Below, one piece after another: positions 11,928-19,057 of a stretch of 25,257 nucleotides of DNA. The notes beneath the pieces were generated by a model, which was given only the letters and a program-made list of their open reading frames with translations, was not told where the DNA came from and did no database searches. The translations under genes and the position numbers were made by a program. Within the stretch, counting starts at the first letter, position 1, and every line of letters starts with the position of its first letter. The stretch covers positions 1-25,257 of the IMG/VR virus record IMGVR_UViG_3300028925_010937; one strand, 5' to 3'. This DNA comes from a virus.

Positions 11928-12374
11928 TTAAAAGTGTTTGATGCATTCGGGGCCGATGCCGGCCGCAAGGCTTGCTTCGGTGGTGATCTCGCGACCACAA
12001 CGGCAGCAGTTGCCGGAGTGCCCGATGGTAACGCCGTCAGGTAACTCACCTGCGACGAGGCGTTTAAGAACCCATGCGAAAGCTTTGAAGGCGTCACATG
12101 GGGGCGTGCCGGAGGCCTTGTCTTTCTTCGACTGGTTGAGGCGGTCGCCGTCGGCGAAGAAGAAACCGACGAAGTGGTTGAAGTCATCGTCGTTGGGATC
12201 GCCGGTCAGCTCATTCACGAAGAAGATTTTGGCGTCGTGATCGCGTTTGTTGGTTTCTTTATCCCAAGGCTTTTTGACCTTGAGGGTGAAGCGGCGGGTG
12301 GCGAACTCGAGGATCACGGTGGCGTTTGAGCCGGTGATAAACTTGAGGGCGTCTTGGGCGGAGGTGAAGGTCAT
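11928..12374 (-). CDS. DUF6011 domain protein
   Basis: This 148-residue protein is the first gene of the - strand operon. The first 110 residues form a beta-rich region (VILEFATRRFTLKVKKP; NHFVGFFFADGDR). The C terminus has a small Cys cluster, GNCCRCGREITTEASLAAGIGPECIKHF overall, with CxxC and a later Cys/His. This is the DUF6011 signature (a treble-clef-like zinc motif) common in phages and plasmids. Its function is unknown. The ATG is preceded by AAGGA and lies 33 bases from a predicted -10 element in the divergent control region, so it is probably expressed early. Confidence 0.75.
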   Translation of the reverse strand: MTFTSAQDALKFITGSNATVILEFATRRFTLKVKKPWDKETNKRDHDAKIFFVNELTGDPNDDDFNHFVGFFFADGDRLNQSKKDKASGTPPCDAFKAFAWVLKRLVAGELPDGVTIGHSGNCCRCGREITTEASLAAGIGPECIKHF

Positions 12375-12406
12375 GTCAAAATTTCCTTTCGTTTAAATCT
12401 GATCTG

Positions 12407-12435
12407 AACATACAGTATCAGCATCTGATTGTATA
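12407..12435 (-). promoter_or_regulatory. Predicted promoter for the leftward (replication) operon
   Basis: On the - strand, TATACA (12435-12430), a 17-base spacer and TATGTT (12412-12407) form a moderate -35/-10 pair aimed at the DUF6011 gene start at 12374. The spacer carries the ATCAG-N3-CTGAT near-palindrome (12417-12429), in the same position as in the promoter at 11584-11612. The -35 is part of a perfect 10-base palindrome (TTGTATACAA, 12429-12438). Confidence 0.4.
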
Positions 12436-12453
12436 CAACAAATCAGCATATGA
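12417..12453 (+). repeat. Two direct copies of ATCAGCATCTGA-type motif in the divergent control region
   Basis: ATCAGCATCTGA (12417-12428) and ATCAGCATATGA (12442-12453) are direct repeats with one mismatch, starting 25 bases apart, with the palindrome TTGTATACAA between them. They lie in the 151-base gap (12375-12525) between the diverging DUF6011 and primase genes. The same 12-mer occurs at 14999-15010 and, inverted, at 11595-11606. I expect a shared regulator-binding site. Confidence 0.65.
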
Positions 12454-12471
12454 CCGAAATTAATTAATTTC

Positions 12472-12501
12472 TGGACAAGGGACGCAAAATCTGCGTATAG
12501 A
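12472..12501 (+). promoter_or_regulatory. Predicted promoter for the primase-helicase gene
   Basis: TGGACA (12472-12477), an 18-base spacer and TATAGA (12496-12501) match the sigma70 consensus fairly well, 31 bases upstream of the primase-helicase start at 12532. The second copy of the operator-like motif (12442-12453) lies 18 bases upstream of this -35. Confidence 0.45.
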
Positions 12502-12531
12502 AATAGTCCTATTTTTCAGGAGGTTATGATT

Positions 12532-14685
12532 ATGAGTCCACTCGTATTGGCAGCCCTCGCTGTCGCGAAGAATTATCCCGTATTCCCCACCACCAAGAAT
12601 AAGATGCCCTGCTGGTCAAATGCCGAGCTAGGCTGCGCCAAGGGCGAGGGTGGCTTCAAGGTAGCCACGCAAGACCCTGAGCGCGTCGTCGAATTATTCT
12701 CACACCGCAACGCCGAGACGGTGTCAGTCCCGACAGGGGCTACTATGTCAGGGCTACTATGCATCGACGTCGACATATATAAGGGCGACCACGTCGTCGA
12801 CTGGCACGAGGCCAACCGCGAATGGCTGGAGAAGACGCTCTGCCACGAGACCCAGAGCGGCGGCCTGCATTACATTTTTAAATGTACAGACACGACGCGA
12901 CGCTTCCCGGCGACGCTGGCGGCCGGTGTCGACGTCAAGGGGCACGGCGGCTACGTCGTATTCCCGCCGTCAGGCGGGTACACGGTGCTGCATAAGAGGA
13001 CGGTCAAAGATTTCCCGGCTGCTGGGGTGGTCGCCCAGGGTAGCACCGGCAACGTCATCCAGATGGACAGCTACAACCAGTACACCGACGCACAATTGAT
13101 CGAGCAAATCGAGCAGGCTACCGAGCTGTACCCTGCGCTGCGGTCGTTGGCCTATCGGATGCCGAGCAGGCGGCAGCCTGACGGCTCGTATTTGACTGAG
13201 ACCGAGGCCATCAACATTCTTGAGAATATCTGCGATACGTCGGTCGGGGCGAGCGAGGCACATCCGAGGCATGATGACTGGCTCGACCGACGGGGCAAAA
13301 TCCCCGACCTCGTTGGCACATCGTTTAAAAAAGCGTTCGCCGGTCTCGGTGTTGGGTTGACCGACATGGAGATCGAGGCCTTATCTGAGGGCGATAGTTT
13401 TATAGATACGATTGCGATAGGCCCGCGTTTCATCGGGCCGCAGCGCGAGACAACACCGAAAGACATCGAGGTGCGCGTTGCGGCAATCGGAGACACTCCG
13501 ACGAGCGAAAACGAAACTACAAGCGCGTTCGCGTCCGTAAACGTAGCGGATTTAAGAAGCACAACCCTGCCGCCGATTAAGTGGGTGCTACCTCGCATGA
13601 TCCCTGAGATGGGTACTGTGTCGTTGGCAGGTATGAGCAACGTCGGCAAGACGCGCTGGCTGGCGTCGCTCGTCGTCGGACTTGCCGTCGGGGATACAGC
13701 ACGCATTGGCCTGCCACAGGTAGAGCGGAAAATTACCACGCTGTGGGTTGCAAACGAAGAGCGCGTCGAAGACATCTACCGTCGCCTAAAAGCGGTGGCG
13801 CTGCAGAATGGTGACACTGAGAGCGCGGACATCGTCGTGCGCGGCAAAGCGTCGGGTATGCTCAGGCTCGTCGCAATGAATGAAGCAGGCAACTTAGAAA
13901 TTGATGAGAAGAACGTCGCTTTGTTGGTGGACGAGATCAGGAAGGCTAGGGCGGAGCTGTGTGCGCTCGATCCATATGTTACGTTGTCTGATGCAGCTGA
14001 TGAGAACTCAGCGAACAGCGCATCGATGCTGACGAAGGCAATGTTGTTGGTGACATCGATGACCGGCTGCGCTGTCATCCACGCACATCACACACCCAAG
14101 GATAGAAACAAAGACCCCGACTGGGTGCGCGGCGATGCATCAGCATGGCGTGGCTCCGGCGCGATCTACTCGGCTCTCGACTGCGGCTTCACGCTGTCGA
14201 ACTGGATGCCTTACAACAAAGAGAACCGTAAGGCATGGAAGCAGCAATTTTTAACAGCGAAGCTATCTCGGTTCATCGTGCTCGACACGGGAAAGATTAG
14301 GGAGGGCGCGTCGGTCGACCCGGTGATCATGGAGCTGGTCCCGCAAGATATGGACAAGGGCGAGGGCGATCCTATAGGGGTCTGCCAGCTGTCAGATGAG
14401 GCATCAGCAAACAACGCACTGCTTGCATCGAGCGTTGATCACATGGCTGCCAGTGAGCTTGGCATTGCGATGGTAAACACGATGGGTGCTGGTCAGCACG
14501 ACAATATGACGGAGTGCAAGAGGTTGATGTCAGGCCACCAGTTGTGGCCCGACACAGCAAAAACTGAAGGCAAGGAAAAACTGCTCACCATGTACGGTGA
14601 GAAATATTTTGTAGAGAACGGCAGCGTCGAGGTCCGCCGCAGTGGCAAGGGCAAGTGGCGCATTATAATTGAGGAGAGCAAATAA
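12532..14685 (+). CDS. Primase-helicase: prim-pol domain plus RepA-like AAA ATPase
   Basis: Positions are counted from an upstream ATG at 12526 (719 residues). The N-terminal prim-pol domain has LLCIDVDIYKG (D81, D83), SGGLHYIF (H115) and GVDVKGHGGYVVFPPS (about 134-149), matching the archaeo-eukaryotic primase DxD, sxH and third motifs. The C-terminal RecA-like domain has Walker A GMSNVGKT (369-376), a Walker B-like ALDPYVTL (D482) and AVIHAHHTPK, typical of AAA_25/RepA helicases. One protein thus primes and unwinds DNA. AGGAGG is two bases from ATG 12526 but eight from ATG 12532, so the second is chosen. It is the first rightward gene after the divergent control region. Confidence 0.92.
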   Translation: MSPLVLAALAVAKNYPVFPTTKNKMPCWSNAELGCAKGEGGFKVATQDPERVVELFSHRNAETVSVPTGATMSGLLCIDVDIYKGDHVVDWHEANREWLEKTLCHETQSGGLHYIFKCTDTTRRFPATLAAGVDVKGHGGYVVFPPSGGYTVLHKRTVKDFPAAGVVAQGSTGNVIQMDSYNQYTDAQLIEQIEQATELYPALRSLAYRMPSRRQPDGSYLTETEAINILENICDTSVGASEAHPRHDDWLDRRGKIPDLVGTSFKKAFAGLGVGLTDMEIEALSEGDSFIDTIAIGPRFIGPQRETTPKDIEVRVAAIGDTPTSENETTSAFASVNVADLRSTTLPPIKWVLPRMIPEMGTVSLAGMSNVGKTRWLASLVVGLAVGDTARIGLPQVERKITTLWVANEERVEDIYRRLKAVALQNGDTESADIVVRGKASGMLRLVAMNEAGNLEIDEKNVALLVDEIRKARAELCALDPYVTLSDAADENSANSASMLTKAMLLVTSMTGCAVIHAHHTPKDRNKDPDWVRGDASAWRGSGAIYSALDCGFTLSNWMPYNKENRKAWKQQFLTAKLSRFIVLDTGKIREGASVDPVIMELVPQDMDKGEGDPIGVCQLSDEASANNALLASSVDHMAASELGIAMVNTMGAGQHDNMTECKRLMSGHQLWPDTAKTEGKEKLLTMYGEKYFVENGSVEVRRSGKGKWRIIIEESK

Positions 14686-14686
14686 A

Positions 14687-14962
14687 ATGGGACGTATGAG
14701 TGATTTAGCTATCGAGCTTGAAGAAAATGGTCCGTTTAAAAATATTGATGAGCGTGCGCAGGACATCGCAGAGCTGGCCGCGTCGGTTGATGGTGACAGT
14801 ATCTATCTGCGTGCGCAGGCACATCTCTACGATGTGAGCACCTCTAAGCCGACCTTGGAGCTACGCTGGAAGACCACACACAGAGACGACGGCATGTCGC
14901 ATCATATCCTCGAACAACGCGCCACGGGGGATGATTTATGGACGCGGGTGCCAGTCGAATGA
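14687..14962 (+). CDS. Small hypothetical protein after primase-helicase
   Basis: This is a 91-residue acidic protein. It starts at ATG 14687, one base after the primase stop, with GAGGAG (14671-14676) upstream; another ATG follows at 14696. Residues 20-45 form an acidic helix (ERAQDIAELAASVDGD), then probable strands (SIYLRAQAHLYDV; LELRWKTTH). I recognise no family. It closes the primase transcription unit before a 271-base non-coding region. Confidence 0.65.
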   Translation: MGRMSDLAIELEENGPFKNIDERAQDIAELAASVDGDSIYLRAQAHLYDVSTSKPTLELRWKTTHRDDGMSHHILEQRATGDDLWTRVPVE

Positions 14963-14998
14963 CGTTCAAAATGTCGTCATATCGGACAGGTAGATATT

Positions 14999-15010
14999 AT
15001 CAGCATCTGA
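14999..15010 (+). repeat. Third exact copy of the ATCAGCATCTGA motif
   Basis: The 12-mer is identical to 12417-12428. It lies in the non-coding gap after the small gene that ends at 14962 and two bases before a predicted -35 (15013). Shared position beside a promoter supports a common regulator-binding site. Confidence 0.55.
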
Positions 15011-15012
15011 AA

Positions 15013-15041
15013 TTCACATTGATATTATCGTTTAATATCAA
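15013..15041 (+). promoter_or_regulatory. Predicted promoter within a perfect inverted repeat
   Basis: TTCACA (15013-15018), a 17-base spacer and TATCAA (15036-15041) resemble a sigma70 promoter reading toward ruvC and the packaging genes. Spacer and -10 are covered by a perfect 9-bp inverted repeat (TTGATATTA at 15019-15027, TAATATCAA at 15033-15041), a good operator candidate. Confidence 0.4.
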
Positions 15042-15050
15042 GGGCTACGG

Positions 15051-15137
15051 CCTACTACCGTCTACTTTGCGGTAGACGCTGGTAGGTGGGTGTTTTACTC
15101 AATGAGATCAATGTGTTATGCCTACTACTACGTCTAC
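15051..15137 (+). repeat. CCTACTAC..CGTCTAC repeats: two direct copies and one inverted
   Basis: CCTACTACCGTCTAC (15051-15065) pairs with GTAGACGCTGGTAGG (15072-15086) as a long hairpin with about 13 of 15 bases matched and a six-base loop. A third, direct copy, CCTACTACTACGTCTAC, lies at 15121-15137. A second hairpin follows at 15147-15171 (GAGGGT with ACCCTC, plus GCC with GGC). The 14963-15233 gap holds no convincing gene. The repeats could be replication-origin, protein-binding or RNA-processing elements. Confidence 0.55.
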
Positions 15138-15192
15138 TCCTCTAAAGAGGGTCGCCTTGGGCGGCACCCTCATGAGGTAGAGAGAGAAATTT

Positions 15193-15237
15193 ATGTGTAA
15201 AAATATAAAGCGGAAATTTTGTGTGGGGCCTAAATGA
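15193..15237 (+). other. Possible 14-codon leader frame before ruvC-like gene
   Basis: ATG 15193 opens a 14-residue basic frame (MCKNIKRKFCVGPK) ending in TGA 15235-15237, which overlaps the ATG of the resolvase gene (ATGA). A GA-rich stretch (GAGGTAGAGAGAG) lies upstream as a possible ribosome site. This could be a leader that couples translation; it may also be chance. Confidence 0.25.
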
Positions 15238-15713
15238 TCATCTTGGGAATCGACCCCGGAATCAGCGGCGGCCTCGTTTTGGTCCGGGCACATACGAGTG
15301 GCCACATCATCGAGAGCGGGATGAGGATGCCGACGGTCAGGTGTGGTAAAAAGAGGATCGTCGACGCAAGAGAAATAAATATGTGGCTCATTGAGGTGCC
15401 GCGCATCGATGTCGCTGTACTGGAAAGCGTGCACGCTATGCCGAAGCAAGGCGTGTCCAGTTCCTTTTCATTTGGCCGCAACACAGGCGCAGTTGAGAGC
15501 CTCGCACTGATACACGCCCGTGTTGTAAATTGGGTGACGCCACAGCGCTGGAAAAAACATTTTGGTCTTAGTAAAATTAAAAACGAGAGCATCGTTCTCG
15601 CGCAGGAGATATATGGTACGCGGTTTTATTGGGATAAGCTTGCCGATGACGGGGTCGCTGAGGCCGCACTGATGGCGCAGTGGTATCTAGACACCAACAA
15701 CCCGATGGGGTAA
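15234..15713 (+). CDS. RuvC-like Holliday junction resolvase
   Basis: This 159-residue protein has the RNase H-like nuclease motifs of phage RuvC-type enzymes: IILGIDPGISGG (D7), VLESVHAMPKQG (E64) with the following SSSFSFGRNTGAVE, and LADDGVAEAALMAQ (D138, D139) near the end. It should cut branched DNA, clearing recombination intermediates before packaging, which fits its place directly ahead of the terminase genes. The ATG overlaps the stop of a short leader frame (ATGA). The length is normal for the family. Confidence 0.93.
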   Translation: MIILGIDPGISGGLVLVRAHTSGHIIESGMRMPTVRCGKKRIVDAREINMWLIEVPRIDVAVLESVHAMPKQGVSSSFSFGRNTGAVESLALIHARVVNWVTPQRWKKHFGLSKIKNESIVLAQEIYGTRFYWDKLADDGVAEAALMAQWYLDTNNPMG

Positions 15714-15722
15714 AGACAACAG

Positions 15723-16475
15723 ATGGCAAAACACCATTACGTTTACGCGCTGACCGACCCGACCAAATTTGGGCAGCCGTTCTACGTTGGCAAGGGCAGC
15801 GGCGACCGCAAGGTGCAGCACTTCCGCAGTGTCTCAAAAGAGATGGCCGGTGCTGAGACCAGCGACAAATTTAAAATCATCAAGAGCATCCGCGATAAAG
15901 GATTGCAGCCCGGTGCTATTGTCTTATCTCATCACGACGTTGAAGACGATGCACTCAGGGAAGAGAAGCGCGTCATCGAGGAGATTGGTCTCGACAACCT
16001 GATTAATAAATCCATTGGTGGTGAGGGTGTGAAGGCGACGAAGAAGACAGTGTCGGTGAACCTCACTGCAAAGGAAGAGAAGTTCTGCCAGCTCATGGCT
16101 GGTGGTGTAAGTGGTAACGCATCGGACTGCTATCGTATCGCGTACAATCCTAAGAACGCGACGAAGAAATCCATAAATGAAATGTCTGCGAAGCTGACGC
16201 GTAAGGTCAAGTTAGTATCAAGGATAGCAGAGCTGCGTGCACCGGTCATAAAGAAGACACAATACGATCTCGAGTGGTGCTTGGCGGGGCAGGAGCAGGC
16301 GAAAGACCTTGCCGAGGAGACTGGCAACGCTGGTGCTATGACAGGTGCGGTGCGTGAGATTGGTAGGCTCGGCGGTTTGTATCCGAGTGAGAAGCAAGAC
16401 CTTACAATTCATAGCGATGATTTAACTGAGGCGTTGGCACGCGGCCGTCAGCGTGTGTCGGAGGACAAGCGATGA
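15723..16475 (+). CDS. Fusion: GIY-YIG nuclease domain plus terminase small subunit
   Basis: This is one continuous 250-residue frame. Residues 5-102 form a GIY-YIG nuclease of the LEM-3-like type: YVY (6-8), FYVGKG (20-25), Arg29, Glu in LREEKRVIEEIG (about 78-89), and LINKSIGGEG (93-102). Residues 113-225 resemble a phage terminase small subunit: LTAKEEKFCQLMAGGVSGNA, then helices with KLTRKVKLVSRIAELR, then AVREIGRLGGLYP. TerS proteins bind phage DNA and load TerL. The gene lies between the resolvase and TerL, where terS is expected. The nuclease domain could cut DNA at the packaging site; that is inference. The stop overlaps the next start (ATGA). Confidence 0.82.
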   Translation: MAKHHYVYALTDPTKFGQPFYVGKGSGDRKVQHFRSVSKEMAGAETSDKFKIIKSIRDKGLQPGAIVLSHHDVEDDALREEKRVIEEIGLDNLINKSIGGEGVKATKKTVSVNLTAKEEKFCQLMAGGVSGNASDCYRIAYNPKNATKKSINEMSAKLTRKVKLVSRIAELRAPVIKKTQYDLEWCLAGQEQAKDLAEETGNAGAMTGAVREIGRLGGLYPSEKQDLTIHSDDLTEALARGRQRVSEDKR

Positions 16476-16684
16476 GGATGGAGCAGAATAGTGGCGTGGC
16501 ACCGGGTGGTGCGCATACGTCGCACAATCACGATTGGGGTGCACCGTTGCCCGGCGCTGGATCGATGAAGGTGTGCAAAGCGTGCGGCGAGAAACTGACA
16601 ACGTACACCGACCGCGCCGAGTGCATTGGTCGACCAGCCGAGGGATTGAGCGAGACGACGCATGACTACAACCCAATTAAGTGA
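16472..16684 (+). CDS. Small protein with zinc-ribbon-like Cys motif
   Basis: This is a 70-residue protein. Near residue 33 it has VCKACGEKLT, a CxxC knuckle, followed by a further Cys in RAECIGRP; His residues occur nearby (HTSHNHDWG). A small zinc-binding fold is plausible, but only three Cys are seen. The ATG overlaps the TerS-fusion stop (ATGA) and the 3' end overlaps the TerL start by 23 bases, so it is inserted tightly between the two terminase genes. No family is recognised. Confidence 0.65.
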   Translation: MRMEQNSGVAPGGAHTSHNHDWGAPLPGAGSMKVCKACGEKLTTYTDRAECIGRPAEGLSETTHDYNPIK

Positions 16685-18164
16685 GGCCACCAATGTCGAG
16701 CAACAAATCAACGAAGAGATGGCTTCTTGCTATGCTGATCCTCTTCGCCATGTGCTCATCAGTTATCCTTGGGGTCACGGATCACTCGTTGGACGTGACG
16801 GGCCGGATGATTGGCAACGAGAGTTTCTCATTGAACTGGGGAACGAGGTAGCCAAGCGCGGCTTCGACGGCATCAACCCCGTCGCTCCTATACAATTTAG
16901 TACAGCCTCGGGCCACGGCATTGGAAAATCGTGCTTGTCGGCGTGGATCATAAGATGGATTGCTGATACTCGCAAGAACAGCGTCGGCACCATCACAGCT
17001 AACACCGCCGAGCAGCTGCGCAGTAAAACATTTGCCGAGCTGGCCAAGTGGCACGACATGGCATTGACCAAGCATTGGTGGATGCTGAACGCAGGCGGCG
17101 GCGGCTCACTCAACATGTACCACAAGGCGCATCCAAAAACTTGGCGTGTCGATGGACAGACGTGCCGAGAAGAAAACAGCGAGGCGTTCGCCGGTCAGCA
17201 TAGGGCCGACAGCACATCATATTATCTCTTCGATGAAGCAGGTGGCATACCTAATAAAATATTTGAGGTGCGTGAAGGGGGACTGACCGACGGTGAGCCG
17301 ATGACGTTCGACTTCGGCAACCCAACGCGTAACAGCGGTCGCTTCCACGACAACATGCTCGGCAAGTTCCGGCACAGTTTCATTAAGCGGTTCATTGATA
17401 GCCGCAGCGTGTCAATCACAAACAAGTTGTACTTGACCCGCCTCATAGACGACTATGGCATCGATAGTGACTTCGTTAAGGTGCGCGTGCTCGGCACATT
17501 CCCGTCAGCGTCGGAGCATCAGTTCATCAACAGCAAGGATGTCGAGGCAGCGATGGCTCGGGATATGCTGCCCCATGAATATAACTTCGCGCCGACCATC
17601 ATAGGTGTCGACCCAGCATGGACAGGGAACGACGACTTCGTGATCTATCTGCGACAAGGCATGAACGCAAAGATACTTGGTTTTTATTCATTCAACGATA
17701 ACGACGTGCAGATGGCACAGCTGATTGCACAGTTCGAGGATGATCATAACGCCGATGCCGTGTTCATTGACGGCGGCTTCGGTACAGGCATCGTAAGCGT
17801 TGGTCACACGATGGGCCGAGAGGATTGGCAAATCGTGTGGTTCGGTGAAGCCAGTAACGATCCAGGCTGTATCAACAAGCGTTCCGAGATGTGGGTATCT
17901 ATGCAGCAGTGGCTGAAGAAGGGAGGATGCCTTGAGGACGATGAGCTGATGAAGGCTGACCTGACCGGCGTCGAGCTGGTGCCACGCCTCGATGGTAAGA
18001 AGCAGCTCGAAAGCAAAGAGCACATGAAAGAGCGAGGGCTGGCATCGCCTAACCGTGCAGACGCTCTGGCCATCACGTTTGCATTCCCTGTCGTGGCGAA
18101 GAAAGTGCCGTACAATCCCAAGGAGGTCTCTGTAACGGTGAGCGAGTATGACCCAATGGGGTAG
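16662..18164 (+). CDS. Terminase large subunit (TerL)
   Basis: This 500-residue protein has an N-terminal ATPase with GPDDWQREFL (47-56), Walker A SGHGIGKS (83-90) and Walker B YYLFDEAGG (187-195). A C-terminal RNase H-like nuclease has GVDPAW (D317), VFIDGG (D370) and SPNRADALA (D467). It is the packaging motor that cuts and pumps DNA into the prohead through the portal. The start ATG at 16662 has only a weak ribosome site and lies inside the preceding gene. The conserved N-terminal region begins by residue 26, so the frame is certain even if a shorter start is used. Confidence 0.96.
   Translation: MTTTQLSEATNVEQQINEEMASCYADPLRHVLISYPWGHGSLVGRDGPDDWQREFLIELGNEVAKRGFDGINPVAPIQFSTASGHGIGKSCLSAWIIRWIADTRKNSVGTITANTAEQLRSKTFAELAKWHDMALTKHWWMLNAGGGGSLNMYHKAHPKTWRVDGQTCREENSEAFAGQHRADSTSYYLFDEAGGIPNKIFEVREGGLTDGEPMTFDFGNPTRNSGRFHDNMLGKFRHSFIKRFIDSRSVSITNKLYLTRLIDDYGIDSDFVKVRVLGTFPSASEHQFINSKDVEAAMARDMLPHEYNFAPTIIGVDPAWTGNDDFVIYLRQGMNAKILGFYSFNDNDVQMAQLIAQFEDDHNADAVFIDGGFGTGIVSVGHTMGREDWQIVWFGEASNDPGCINKRSEMWVSMQQWLKKGGCLEDDELMKADLTGVELVPRLDGKKQLESKEHMKERGLASPNRADALAITFAFPVVAKKVPYNPKEVSVTVSEYDPMG
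16693..16851 (+). CDS. Possible overprinted 52-residue membrane protein inside terL
   Basis: In another frame of the terL 5' end, ATG 16693 starts a 52-residue frame. Its product has a basic N terminus (SSNKSTKRW) and a hydrophobic stretch LLAMLILFAMCSSVILG, which looks like a signal anchor or signal peptide, then a polar tail. GTGAGG lies nine bases upstream. The terL frame here is surely coding, so this is either a real overprinted small membrane protein or chance. No family is known to me. Confidence 0.3.
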   Translation: MSSNKSTKRWLLAMLILFAMCSSVILGVTDHSLDVTGRMIGNESFSLNWGTR

Positions 18165-18198
18165 ACGCAGCTTATCGGTTTGTGGTAATGCGGAGCGT

Positions 18199-18816
18199 AT
18201 GAAAGCATTCATTTTATTTGGCGACGACAACATCCATCCCCTTGGTGGCCTGCTGCGCACCGGCTTCAAACATTGTTGGTGCATCATCGCAGACGAACGA
18301 GCCAAGTGTTGGCTTAGTTATAATTGGGACATGGGCCTACCGGTTGTTCGTGCCGAGGCGCCCATTGAGTTTGACGTAGCAGGCTTTTACCGAGACGAGG
18401 GCTGGCGCGTTCTAGACCTTGCCGACCATAACCCCTCGGTTGTTCGCACTACATTCAGTCTGAATAATTGCGTTGGCAACGTCAAGATACTGCTGGGCAT
18501 CCGAAGCAATTCATGGACGCCTTACCAGCTGTACCGGCACATGACCCGCACACCATCCTGTTTAACGACAGCCTTAAATTCTTTTCCTTATCCATTACTG
18601 CCCGGCTTTGGTGGTGGCAGTACTAGCCAGCAACCTGTGCCCGTAGCAGTGTCGGCACCGCAAGATGCCAGCATGATCGCAGGTAATGTTAAGGCCAGCG
18701 ATGAAGAGAAAGCGCGGCGTGCACAGCAAAAGACCGATGCAGCTGAAGCGGACCCCGACGGCGTGTTACTTGAAGACGACGACGGCAGCACTAGTAACAC
18801 TACAATGTTAAAATAG
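18199..18816 (+). CDS. Papain-like (permuted NlpC/P60-type) domain joined to a small PGFGGG module
   Basis: This protein has about 205 residues from ATG 18199; an earlier in-frame ATG is at 18148, inside terL. The first 125 residues contain LLRTGFKHCWCI and, later, SLNNCVGNVKILLGI then WTPYQLYRHM. A His before a Cys in an NC motif, followed by LGI and TPxxLY, recalls permuted papain-fold proteins (LRAT/YiiX-like); the catalytic role is inference. The last 75 residues start at LLPGFGGGS and end in DGVLLEDD, matching the two small proteins that follow. It lies between TerL and portal and may be a virion or assembly protein. Confidence 0.6.
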   Translation: MKAFILFGDDNIHPLGGLLRTGFKHCWCIIADERAKCWLSYNWDMGLPVVRAEAPIEFDVAGFYRDEGWRVLDLADHNPSVVRTTFSLNNCVGNVKILLGIRSNSWTPYQLYRHMTRTPSCLTTALNSFPYPLLPGFGGGSTSQQPVPVAVSAPQDASMIAGNVKASDEEKARRAQQKTDAAEADPDGVLLEDDDGSTSNTTMLK

Positions 18817-18826
18817 GTCAGCAGAC

Positions 18827-19045
18827 ATGAAACTATCACACCTTATTTTCTTACCGGGCTTTGGTAGCGGATCGAACAACGCACAGCCCACGCCGCCCGC
18901 GGCAGTGTCGGCGCCAACGTCATCCAAGAGCCCGGATGGCAGCACGACGAAGAAGAAGGGGGCAGGTTCAAAAGCACCTAAAACAGATAGCAACCGCGAC
19001 GGTGTACTCATCAGTGATAACAATAAGTCGTTACTCGAAAACTAG
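18827..19045 (+). CDS. Small Pro/Ser/Lys-rich protein, PGFGGG family copy 2
   Basis: This is a 72-residue protein. A short hydrophobic N terminus leads into FLPGFGSGS, then a Pro/Ala/Ser/Lys-rich low-complexity middle, then DGVLISDNNKSLLEN. The same frame of PGFG at the start and GVL..D near the end occurs in the previous protein's tail and in the next one, and PAAVSAP is shared with the previous protein. Small proteins of this kind commonly lie between TerL and portal genes in T7-like phages; their role is unknown. The ribosome site is weak. Confidence 0.65.
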   Translation: MKLSHLIFLPGFGSGSNNAQPTPPAAVSAPTSSKSPDGSTTKKKGAGSKAPKTDSNRDGVLISDNNKSLLEN

Positions 19046-19057
19046 AAGGATACCATC

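Noticed and set aside
13152-13775. 207-codon - strand frame opposite the primase-helicase
   Set aside because: The + strand protein has clear prim-pol and Walker motifs over this region; the antisense product is low-complexity Ser/Pro-rich.
15118-15180. 20-codon frame in the repeat region
   Set aside because: No ribosome site, and its bases are fully explained by the CCTACTAC repeat and a hairpin.
17688-18305. 205-codon - strand frame opposite terL
   Set aside because: The TerL nuclease motifs D317, D370 and D467 lie on the + strand here; no ribosome site or domain supports the antisense frame.
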